From NCBI GenBank assembly GCA_947846985.1, contig CANTUZ010000008.1, positions 39,512,817 to 39,576,816 of the forward strand: a stretch of 64,000 bases of DNA, read 5' to 3'. Made by a program: the position numbers and the translations under genes. Shown here in pieces: positions 33,549 through 44,400 of the stretch. Below the pieces are notes generated by a model. That model was not told the origin of the DNA. It was given only the letters and a program-made list of their open reading frames with translations, and did no database searches. This DNA is from Fratercula arctica (taxonomy: Eukaryota; Chordata; Aves; Charadriiformes; Alcidae). The first letter of the stretch is position 1; each line of letters starts with the position of its first letter.

Positions 33549-34272
33549 TCATTAAACCAAGTTCCTGTTGCTGACACCTCACCCCCAAGCACACACACGC
33601 AATGCACTCATCCAAACGGAAATTTAGCCTTCACATGCTCCAGACCCAGCAGGCACACAAACCACCTGCAGGAGTGCAGCCCCAAATCTTGCTCATCAGG
33701 ATCTGGAAGCAGCGACACCAACCAGGGCCACCCTTGCTGCCCGCCGTCTGCTGCTCAGCTGTAGGAGGCAGAGCGCTCCTCTCCTTTGAACCACCTCTGA
33801 ACATTACTTCTGCTCCACATGGAGCATGACTCATTGATGGATTGGCCCAGATCTGTCACACAGCAAGGCAATAAATACGGCAGAAAAATAAAAGGCCGAT
33901 ACAATTGTGCAGAGACAGACCCCGGCCCGTGGAGCGGTGAAGAAATCCTTCCTCTCTATAGGACCCTGGTAATTGCATCTGGATTGCATTGAGCTTGTGG
34001 CAGGCCATTCCCAGAAAGGCTGACAAACCAGAGCAAGCTCAAAGCTGATTAACAACACACAACTGGGGTCTGGAGGGATTGATTTATGTGGAGGGATTCA
34101 CAGAGTTCAATAAGGCTTGCTCAGCCAAGTTATGATTAAAGGAGATAACGGTCTGGAAATAACCTGCGGGCTAAAAATCTGATGACCCATCATTGTGGGG
34201 CTGCCCAGAGGTTAACCTGAAAGCCTGGAGATAATGAAATATGCCACGTATCAAGGGGAGCCTGCGCCAGGC

Positions 34273-34292
34273 TCAGCCCTGCTGAGGGCTGA
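34273..34292. other. GC-rich hairpin, 8-bp stem with 4-base loop
   Basis: TCAGCCCT and AGGGCTGA flank GCTG. No downstream T-run or gene end is associated, so I give it no role. Confidence 0.5.
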
Positions 34293-34454
34293 ACGCACAC
34301 GCAGCAGCAGTGCTTGTGGGACCCAAGGGGGAAAGCAATACGGCCAAGATGGAGAGGACCCATTGTACAGTCCCAGAGGAGCTGCATAGCTGTGTGAAGC
34401 CATCAGGGAGGGAGGATTGCCTTCCTAGTAGGAGAGCAAGGAGCTGGAAAGGAA

Positions 34455-35058
34455 CAACACATCCTGGGGTGCATCAAGAAGAGCGTGGCCAGCAGGTGGA
34501 GGGAGGTCATCCTCCCCCTCTGCTCTGCCCTGGGGAGGCCACATCTGCAGCACTGGGTCCAGTTCTGGGCTCCCCAGTTCAAGAAGGACAGGGAACTGCT
34601 GGAGAGGGGACAGCAAAGGGCTACCAAGACGATGAGGGGACTGGAACATCTCTCTTATGAGGAAAGGCTGAGGGATTTGGGTCTTTTTAGTCTGGAAAAA
34701 AGACGACTGAGGGGGGATCTTATCAACACTTATCAATACTTAAAGGGTGGGTGTCAGGAGGATGGGACCAGGCTCTTTTCAGTGGTGCCCAGTGACAGGA
34801 CAAGAGGTAACGGGCACAAACTTGACCATGGGAAGTTCCATCCTAAACACTGAGGAGGAACTTCTTTGCTGTGAGGGTGGCAGAGCCCTGGCACAGGCTG
34901 CCCAGAGAGGTGGTGGAGTCTCCGTCTCTGGAGACATTCCAACCCCGCCTGGACACGTTCCTGTGCCACCTGCTCTGGGTGACCCTGCTCTGGCAGGGGG
35001 TTGGACTGGGTGATCTCCAGAGGTCCCTTCCAGCCCCCACCATTCTGTGATTCTGTGA
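34455..35058 (+). mobile_element. CR1 LINE, 5'-truncated, sense (largest copy)
   Basis: CR1 similarity begins around ATCCTGGGGTGCATCAAGAA and continues to the tail ATTCTGTGATTCTGTGA. This is about 600 bp including the ORF2 C-terminal region and the short 3' UTR. The 3' end matches the type at 13691 and 21097 (GGGTGATCTCCAGAGGTC). The 5' limit is uncertain because the 20-30 bases before 34461 are less similar. Confidence 0.96.
34461..35050 (+). pseudogene. CR1 ORF2 C-terminal fragment, frameshifted
   Basis: The first frame, 34461-34850, encodes the stretch after the reverse transcriptase ([52 protein letters not shown]). It ends at a TGA at 34851 because two single-base insertions lie near 34844-34850. 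The family reading resumes in another frame from 34853 (RRNFFAVRVAEPWHRLPRE, then LWVTLLWQGVGLGDLQ) and ends at TGA 35048. The endonuclease and polymerase domains are absent. It is dead by truncation and frameshift, and contains slightly more of ORF2 than the copy at 14751. Confidence 0.92.
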
Positions 35059-36914
35059 AGACATTGGCTGTTGTGCAGCTCCAGGACAGACCGTGAGCTC
35101 AGGGTTCTCCTGGCTTTTCATCCTCATGGGGTGTCCCATGGAGCAGCAGACCAGTTGCACATCGGTGCTGCCTGCTCCAAGCCATTAGCATCAGTGAGGC
35201 TTGAGAGAGCCCAACAGCTAATGCTGCGCAGGGCTCCCTCTCCCCAGCAACTGATTCAATTTGCAGAGTGATTCAGCAAGGTATTGATTTAACTATCCGC
35301 AGACAAATGACCTCTTCTCTGGGCCACACTTTTTAGTGGAGGGCAGCTTTGGTCTTCTGCATTAATATTTTAATAGATTTACTGCATAGTCGTTTCACCT
35401 CAGCAGAGGGAAGGAGGTGAGAGCAGGGATGGAGAGAGGCTAGAGGGGTCTTGGAGCGGAGCACAGCCTGGGAGGTTTGTGTTTTCTCCAAGCAGGCAAT
35501 GAAACAAAGGTTTTTCAATATAAAGAGGCACCGCTTCCTACTGGTCTTCAATTCACATTTGCTTAGCACTGCCCCAAGAGCGACCCGCTTGGCTAGACTT
35601 CTCCAATCTGCAGCTCAGCGAAGCATGAGGGACCAAGAGAGAACGGCAGCAGACACCGTGCAGGGCCACCAGCATTCTATGGGTTAGATGGGCAACACAC
35701 ATCGCCCAGACACCTCGCCTGCTCTTGTTCAGCAGCACGAGAACCCCTGGCAGCGGGGTTTCTGCATGGCTGCGGAACATGTTTTCCAAAACCAGTGTCA
35801 CCCATTTTTTCCTGCACACGTGCAAGCGGGACGCAAACCGTAAGCCAGGACCTAAGCTGTTATCAGTCATCGCAGCCTTGGAGGAATCCATGCAGATTTA
35901 CACCAGCTGAGAGCAGTCATCTCTGAACTGGAAATATTTCATCACCACATGGCTGCTGCGACACTTAAAAATGCAGTCTTGCACCACAAGGGACCATCTG
36001 TATCCCAAATCCAAACACCCTGTATTATTCTCTGCATCAGAAACCAGTTGGTTTTCACTATCAGCTTTCAGACCCTGTGATATAGCTCTGCCTTGCCTCC
36101 TGCCAGTCTATAACCGGGGCAGTCCAAGAAGGGGAACGGCTGTGATCGGCAAGGAATGACCATCATTAGTATACCATGCAGATGTGATATCCCAGACCAA
36201 CCTCCCACTTCAGCCCTGCCTCCGTTTCTTGATAATCCCACATACGCCATTATACAGAATGACTCCTCCAAGGACTCCATTTGCAACATTAAAAAAATGT
36301 TTGGCTTTTTCAGACTGTTCCTTCTTGAGCTTCTGCAGGTCTCCTCTCCCCATGGGATCAAGCAGCCTTCATCTCCTCTGCACAATGGAAGGGATCCTAA
36401 ACTGCTTTGCTTTTCCCCCGAAACGTGAATCTACCACCAAACTCAGATGCAGATGACGACTTCCAATGTAATAAGCTTAATTTTTCAGCCCACTTACAGG
36501 GACCAGCTACTGCCATATGCCCTGCAGGCCTGGCCATCAAGCAAATAAGCTTCAATGGAAAAAATCAAGCAGGAGCTCCATGACTATAGAGACCTAAGTC
36601 ATCTTGAGAGAGAATGGGCTTGCCCCCAGCCCTTTCCTTACACTGAACTAAATGTGGTTCCTTGCATCCAGGACTAAACTATGCCATCTGCCCCCATTGC
36701 AAAGAACGCTACTTGAAAGGTCCCAACCCAGTGGCCACTGAGATATTGGCAGCATCTCAAAACCGTGCAAGTCATTCCAGCTCTTCATTCAAAGCCAGTC
36801 TGCGCATCAACACAACTCACTCTGCAGCTCAAGAACAAGGCAGTGGGCATGGAGGAATCCCATCTCTAGCTCACTCTCTTAAGCAAACCTCAAAGTTTGT
36901 AGGAGAGCTTTAAT

Positions 36915-36949
36915 AAAAAAACAAACAACCCCCCCCCAAAAAAACCCAC
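36915..36949 (+). repeat. A/C-only tract
   Basis: 35 bases of only A and C (A runs, CAAAC, a C9 run, A7). Together with 54558-54630, 57539-57605 and the complementary G/T tracts it forms a recurring class in this window. Confidence 0.75.
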
Positions 36950-38369
36950 TGCAAAACCAAAAACGCGATGTGAGAACCAGAAATAACACCTGTCGCTCCT
37001 TGGAGCGGCACAGACAGGTTTGAGTGTCAGTATTTTCCCCTGCTGTTCCAGCCTCATTCGAGGCTGGTGATGAAGAACCACCTATCCCACCCCACCAAGT
37101 GCAGGTAAAACACACTTTCACCAATTGTCCTGGATACACAACACCAGGAAGGCTGTATTTGTTCACAGATTTCCAGGAAACGAGTCAATTGGTATTGAAA
37201 AAGGGAGTGGGAGTTCAAGAAGATTCTTTTAAAGTCAACCAATAGAGCCGGTTGAGATGCAGAAGCTACTGAATTTGCCCTTAGGCTTTAGTGAATGAGT
37301 CATTTTCTTTTTCTCTCTTAGTATAAATGTCATTCTTTAGTAGCTTTACCTTTTAATGTAGTTTCCCTTTCCCTGCATAGCTGGAAGATAAAGTGGCAAG
37401 TACTGTTAAAAGACAGGGGTTTAATACAGGGAAAGGGTTTTCAGTTCCCTTGTCAGATACTTTTTGTGGCATTTTTCTCCCGTCTCAGGGGCTGGCAGCA
37501 GAGGGACATCGAGGGGGGCCTTCTCTGCTGCTTTGGCTGGCTCAGGAGAGCCAGGGAGGACCCTTCGAATCTGGGCTGCAGAGCAGATGGCTCCAACTCT
37601 CCATGTAAGTGCTGTCTGTACATAAGCACAAGTTTGCTCCTTGCCCGTGAGTTCACGTTTTCAAGAAACGAATAACAGAAATACACTTTTTACCCAGAGA
37701 TCTCAAAGCGAGCCTACACCCTAGAAAAGAAATCAGCCAGGAAAGTGAGCTCAGTCACAGCAGCAGCATAACAAGGCCAAAGTCAGTTAGGAGACCAGTG
37801 ACAGATCTAGGTCCCAAGACTCAGGAGCCACCTGCATTCCTCTCCCCAGGACTGGTAACGCTTAAAACTTCCCTGCTGAGGCTGGAGCAATTTCATCTGA
37901 GGCCTCTTGGGAGGCGGACTCACAGGGAGAACGGCAGGAAGAAAATGCCCCTGCAGTTAGTCAGATGCAATGGTTTAACACCCCAGCAATTGCCATCAAC
38001 TTCATCTTGCTGATGTTGGCCTCATAACCCAAGGTCCAGCTAAAAGATGTCCCATCTAGATGTCAAACATGCTAGCTTCCAACCCGGTAACCTAGGACAC
38101 TCTTTCTAACCATAAGGCTCTTTCCAACCAAGCTCAAAGTCTTGAGTGGAGCCTTGCTGCTTTCCTGGGTGTGGGGACACCACACTTGGAGGTCACCGGC
38201 CAGCACAGACACCAGAAGTGGAGTAAGCACCAGGGAATCATATCCCACACTGGCCTCCAGTGAGACTGTGAGCAAGATACCCTCACTACAGAGCTGTGAA
38301 TTCCTGGGGTTTGGGGTGTTTTCCCCTCCTTTCTGGCCTGTTGTACTCTTAAAAAGAATAAATAAATTT

Positions 38370-38386
38370 AAAAAAAAAAAAAAAAA
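38370..38386 (+). repeat. poly(A) tract, 17 A, after AATAAATTT
   Basis: 17 A are preceded at about 15 bp by AATAAATAAA-like sequence, as seen at retrocopy tails or simple A-rich DNA. No upstream retrocopy was recognised. Confidence 0.85.
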
Positions 38387-40956
38387 GAACATTAAATTCT
38401 TCCAGGGGAAATCACGTTTGTCGCTGAGAGCAAATCTCTCCAGGACACAGCGATGGATGCAGAGCTCGCTTACGTGTCAGCGGAGTCCCTGCAACCAGGC
38501 AACCAGTCTCCCGCGTGTGAAAGGGAAGCACAGCACAAGCTATTTGCAGGATGCCACCTCTGCTCACGACCCGTCCTGCTGGAGCTAGGGCACAGCTGAG
38601 GGCAAAAGGTGAGAGCCTGTAACTAAAGAGGACTCTAGAAAGGCAGAGAGAACTGGTCCGCGAGATTCCCTGCCGGCAAGTGTCTCTGAAGAGCTCTCTT
38701 GGATCTCCCACGCCGCTGCATGTGTACATCCCCAGCGAGGAGGTGGGAGAGAGGGTTTTGAAACGGTGAAAAAATAAAATTCCCGTCTCTGTCTGAAGCC
38801 TGCACTCCTTGACCTGCTGCCTTTGCATTCAAGCTGCCATCTGAAGCTTTGTCCTGCTGGCTCCCACCGTGGCTCCGCAGGAAGGTGACACGGTGGGACA
38901 GAAACGGACTCTGCCTGTCTGCCCGCCCTCCCTCGTGCACGAGTCTCACCCCTTCTCTGGAAACTCTTCTAGGGAAGCTATTAAATCAGGGTTCACGCTG
39001 GCTCCTGCCCTCTCCACTATCACAAATAGTTTCCTAGTGAGGGTCAAGTGCCAGGGAAGGCAGAGCTGATACAGTCCCCAGGTCGGTCTGCCTGGTGCTG
39101 GGGGTGTTAACACGCGTGCGGACCCCAGCTCTGCGTATTTGATAGCACCGTTTGTCCCCTCTGTGGCTGAGAGATATGTTTGCCCACACTTTGGCTTCAA
39201 GCAGGCTAAACGACACACTAAGCTGATCTGCAAAATATGTGTGTAATCCTGGCCAGTTTTTTCCAGCTGACTTTTAATGAGATGCGGTCTCCCCTCCCCA
39301 CTAACCTCCCCCTTTAGGTTAACTTTGTTCTTTGCCTGACGGATTGAGTCACCACACAAAACGCATCTCAGAAGCTGCTGCTCTGTAGCAGCAAAGGAAA
39401 GGCACCCTGGACAAGAACGCTTTCCCCTCCACGTCCATGGCAGCTGCGCACAGAGCACCACCACAGCAGGGAGAGCCGTCCTCCTGCAGCAGGGAGAAAG
39501 CTGAACCCTTCCCTGTAGGAACTGCTGAGCATCTAATTGCGTGCACACGCTCACCACTAATTTATCCCAGCGCAGCCCGTGCTTTGATGCACCCGCCCAA
39601 GGAAGCGGAGCAGATGTGCCCTGCACGTTCTGCATCCAGCATCGGGAAGTTATCAACACCATGAGGCCCGCAGGCAGGGGAACGAGCTGCCTTTGGCTGA
39701 GGATGAAGGCACCTTTTTGCTTTGGACAACAAAAGCTGGACCCAGCTCACATTCCCTGCGGCCACCTTGCTCCTTCAGTCACCTCCTCGCCAGGCTTAGG
39801 CAGAGTCTGACCTGTATTTCAGCAGTGACGGCAGCTCCTCCTCCCTGGGCATCGAAAGGAGACTCCCATATTGACTCCCCAGTGGTCAGGGGATGTAAAT
39901 TTGGGGTTTCGGGGGCAGTGCCTCCATAGACAGCTGCACTCCTAAATCTCCACCTGCAACACACAGCCCGTTCTCAGGAGGACCTTCGGTGCATTCACAA
40001 GCCTGTTGCCTGCTACAGGCATCTGTGCGTGCAGCGTTACCTACAGAGAGCAGAACGCATATTCTGGCCATGGACACAGCATCGCAACCACGGCTTCTCC
40101 TCAGCCCTGTTGGAGGATGAAAGAAATGCTTTTGCTGCTTGGCTCTGAGCTAAGGCAAACTCTTCTCCTCCCCATCAACAGCCAGGGGGGAGAGAACTAT
40201 ATTAAGCTTTGCAAGAAGGGATAATTCCTCTTTCCCCACTATTAATACACTATTTCAGCATCTGTGTGTGGGCAGCTGCGGGTACCTTGGGGCTGGCTCA
40301 ACCATTTAGTCCTCACTGCATAGCACTAGAGAAACTCTTTTTTATTGAGGGATCACATTCAGTATGTTTGGTTGCAGCTTGGAGCAGGCTACAAATACTG
40401 AGACCCATTTGTGGCTGCATTTCAGAACCAGTGCAACGCTCCCACCCTTGATAAGGGATTCTCCTATCTAGTAGCAGAGGTCAGGCATGCACTCTGTAAC
40501 GTGTCCCATACCCTTTTCAACTCCCAGCCTAACCCTGGTAATCTGGGGACACATTTGGTATGTGCCACTGACCACACTTACAGCTCCAGCCAGTTTGCCT
40601 TCTTGGATTTAAGCCTGACTGGCTTGTTATTTATAGGGCAGATGACATGATTTTTCACATAGAGCACCAAAGATGCGTGTCTCTGAAGGCATAACAGTGG
40701 GACATTTTCAACTCCGAAGACGCTCTAAAACACCCATCATTTTAAAGCGCAGAAGGCATCAAGCAGAACCAACATCCCCTGAATTTACAGACGCAGTAGT
40801 CTGGGGGACAGCGGAGGAGATGAAGAGCAAGAGAACCAAAGATTAGGGGAGAATGACATGGGGAAGTTCCGACTGCCTCTTATTTGCTTAGTGCCAGTTA
40901 AACAAATTAGATGAGGCCATGCAGCCAGAGGCCATGCACAAACAAGCCCAGTCGAG

Positions 40957-40987
40957 TGGATGATGGATGGGTGGAGGGGAGGATGGA
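40957..40987. repeat. imperfect (TGGA)n microsatellite
   Basis: About 31 bases of TGGATGATGGATGGGTGGA-like sequence, a decayed tetranucleotide repeat. Confidence 0.75.
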
Positions 40988-41375
40988 TGATCAGTGCTTG
41001 TGCACTCACCAGCACGGTGGGCTCAGCACACGGGTGACGATGGACACTGGTTAGCGAGGAAGATGAGGTCTGTCTCCGTGCAGCTGAGTTGCTTAGGTAA
41101 AAGGCTCGGGCAAGGCTGGAAATTCATGCAAACAAATGTTCTCAAGGATTTGCCGAGAAAGTGGAACTCAGCAGAGCTCCTCTGTGGCCCATTTCCCCCA
41201 CCTCTGCCTTCTTTCCTGAATGTGAGCCGGCAGCCTTCAACACTCGAGCAGCAACAAAAGCAAGGAAGAGCTCTTGCAGAGCTGTGTGAGAAAGGGGGTG
41301 GTTTCTTCCACGACATGTAGAAGGTGGGTTGCTCCCAGATCTGGCGTGAATGGTAAATAAAGGACCATTGAACAG

Positions 41376-41418
41376 CATCATAGAATCATTTAGGTTGGAA
41401 AAGACCTTTAAGATCATA
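41376..41418 (-). mobile_element. CR1 LINE 3' tip, antisense
   Basis: CATCATAGAATCATTTAGG followed by TTGGAAAAGACCTTTAAGAT is the reverse complement of the last ~40 bases of CR1. No ORF2 sequence is left. This tip, with AAAAGACC, has diverged from the other types in the window. Confidence 0.9.
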
Positions 41419-44400
41419 GATGGCATACTTGGATGAGGAAGAGATCACAGCTCTAATAGAATGGAAATATTTTTGGCATGACTACTCCCATCACATGGGA
41501 ATAGTAGCTGCCCAACAACTCTGGGAATAAAGGGGTGGGAAGAAGGCAGAAAAAAAGATATGGAGCTGCACATGACTAATTGCAGACTGGCTCTTTTTGA
41601 AGCACAAAATTCATAGCTGACCTTCATACATAAGCATGGTAGACACCTCAAAGTATTATTTGGCTTGGCTTTTGCAAGAAGCTTTAGTTACAGCACAGGC
41701 TTCATAACAGTTTTCAGCGGAGTGGAGAAAATGCCTTGGTAACCTCCAGAGTAATTACAATGTTCAGCTTAGCCATCTTGCTTCCTAAAGGCCAAGGAAA
41801 TTGCTATGGGCGATAAATAGAAAAGGGTGGTCTGGCAGTCTGGTCCCCAGTGCAAAGTCCGTAATTTTAAACTGGCAAGGAGATGCTAATCCATTTGCCT
41901 TTTTTTAGCACCAAAAAACATGGACACATTTGAAGTGGTTTTTACTCAAAAAGCCCACACTGAACATAGTCCACTCTATTCTCCAATACAAGCTTTCTTG
42001 GCTTTGATGTGTCCCTGAGGAGCTGCCTCCAAGCTACTGTTCCAGCCTGTGAGGATAGCAGCTCACCTGCTATTTCAAGAAGAAAAAGAAACGTCTAGGT
42101 CTGAGGTCTCCTTGGGCCATCTAAAATTCACACCTACTATTACTAACCATACACATGGAGGAGCATCCATGCTACACCTGTACGTGCCTTAGCACAGGAG
42201 AGCTGCTCAGAAAGCATTATAGCTCCAGAGCCCAGTTATCCATAGGTTCCCAGATGCTGCTGAACATGAACCACCAACGTGTAACACAATGCAGAAGTAG
42301 CTCTCAGTGCATCCCTGTTTTACAGAAGATGTGAAGGGTCAAGCGGAGTTTCTCAAGCCTTGCCCTATTCCTGCAGTTTCCAGCAGCACACCCTATCCAT
42401 AACGTGAGACTGGTTCCTCAGGGAGAACTAGGAAGCACCCAAGCAGGGGGTTTCCCCAGCCGCAAAGTGCTCTTGTTCCCCCCCATATCATGTCCCTGGG
42501 TTCCCGAGTAGGAAGATGTGGAAGAAGAGGAGCCCACATGTGGTTTCCCAGAGCCAGCCTGGATTTCAGCCTGCGTCCTCAAGACAAACAAACCTGCGGC
42601 AGGTCAGGAAGCCCTGGCACGTATCCAGGTAGTCCTTTCAGGTTTCAGTAATATCTCCAGGATGCAAACGCGTCTTCTGCTTTTCTCAAGCCGGAAAACC
42701 ACACGCCTCCTCTTCACACACACGGCAACTCCCTAGTGCCGATGGGGATGGCCTGGGACAATGTGCTTGGTGTTGGGAAGGATTATACACCATTGCTGGC
42801 AGGTATCCATCCATCTGAAAGAAGCAGAGCACTTATACAATTACTGAACAGGCTATACCGTATGGGACAGGAGAAATTAGAGGGATTAAGCAAGCCAGTG
42901 GCAGCACAAAGAAAGCACTGAGAGATGCCGACTCAAAGTACAGGACCATGGGGCTCTAACTTTCATTACAAAGCACCCCACACCTTTCAATGGGATGGCA
43001 GGGCTAGCTAAACACTTTGCTACCTCTTAGTAGGTAGGAGATACACTTAAACAGTTTTACTGTTCCCTCACAATGACACTTTTTCAAAGCCACCTGTTTT
43101 GGCTGGAAACAGACCTGGAGGTTGCTCTTGGTGTCCACCAGCCCCTCCGTAGTGCCATCACTGTGCTGGATGAGTTTTCTCCTCCTTTGGGTGAGAAATG
43201 CGTGCTTTGGAGCGCCTTCCTCAGCTGTTCTCAGAAGTAGTGTAGTTCAGTCAACACACCCAATTCTTGCAAGTGCTGGCAGAAAGCTTCCAGCCAGGCC
43301 ATGCCTCCAGCCACAGAGGACTTCACCTGCAGAACTTTTTCCAACGTTACTTGCCCATTGCTGATCCTGCCAAAGCCCACGGACATCTTCCTCTCTTTCT
43401 GTTAGATAAGGTTGAACAACCGCTTTCTTACTTTACTTGATGTGCATTGCCCCCCTCCTCTACTCCTGACCTTTTCCCCTCTGTTGGCCCAATTCCATTG
43501 TCCCTCTCATTCATGCCAGAGCTCACAAATACGGGATGTAACAGCGAGCAGCATTTCTTCACGGCTCAATACTTGATGTATAAATTTAAGCGATCTGCAG
43601 TAACATCAGGCCATTTTACGTTTCACCTTACTCGAGAAGTTTACGGCAGTAAACATCTAGCAGCAAACTAGCTAATCCTACTGAAGCACTGATAAGAGAT
43701 CAGAACTCACAAGTAAAAGGTTAAAACATGCTTTGGTCCAGGCTGGTTTCAGATGTTTTGAAAACAGTTCCACGCAGAAAGGCAGGTCTACCTTAAAGCC
43801 TCCCAAAAGGCAGCCTGCAGTGTGACTCTGCCTGGTTTTACAAATCAGCTTAGCTGAATAGGTTTTAACCCAGGTGAAGAGTCTCGCAAAAGTACGTGTC
43901 TTTTAGTGAAAAATATGACCCTGCTGCTCTTCGTCTGAGGGTCTTGCTGTCTCAGTACGCCTTGAGTGACTCGGAAGTCACAAAATGCCGCTGTTGGTTC
44001 AGATCTTGCACTAACTTCCTAGAAACTGTGCTTGGATGGGAGTTTGCTTACCAGAGTCACTCTCAGTAGGAACAGGCTTGATTAGACCATGCATCACCCC
44101 AGTGGGGACACGAGTGCCCCCCATCAGACCTTGTCATTAATCTCAAACAGCATCATGGATTTGTGGCACAGAGAAAGAGACCAGTCTGGAGGAAGCACGG
44201 CTCCGTCTCATTAGCAAGAGCTGCGTTTGAGCACAGCAGTGACGCTGCTGTTAGCGTTCAAGGCTTTGTGAACACTGCTGTGAAACTTCCCCGTCCCCTC
44301 GGCTGACTCCCCAGGCCTGCAGGAGGGAAGGCCACCTCTGGAGCCAAGCTGGCAAGATGTTCTCTGGCGCGTTAAGCATTTAACAGCCTCTGTTTATTTA

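Larger units (their letters stand above)
26575..34454. other. unique noncoding sequence with a CpG-dense patch at 30.7-30.9 kb
   Basis: No protein domain is seen. A 188-codon minus-strand frame (30466-31032) covers the CpG-dense patch and is explained by its low stop-codon density. Simple tracts include T12 at 32665, A15 at 29411 and A13 at 31440. A GC hairpin lies at 34273 and a palindrome at 33530. Confidence 0.65.
35059..41375. other. unique noncoding sequence, no gene recognised
   Basis: Contains the longest frame in the window (238 codons, minus, 38946-39662), which has no recognisable domain, repeat or signal. Other frames are shorter and overlap one another. The stretch 39090-39360 is repeat-free and resembles conserved noncoding sequence. 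Simple tracts are listed separately. Confidence 0.65.

Noticed and set aside
39070..39115. REST/NRSF-like string near TGGTGCTGGG
   Set aside because: Only one half-site matches and the spacing needs a gap.
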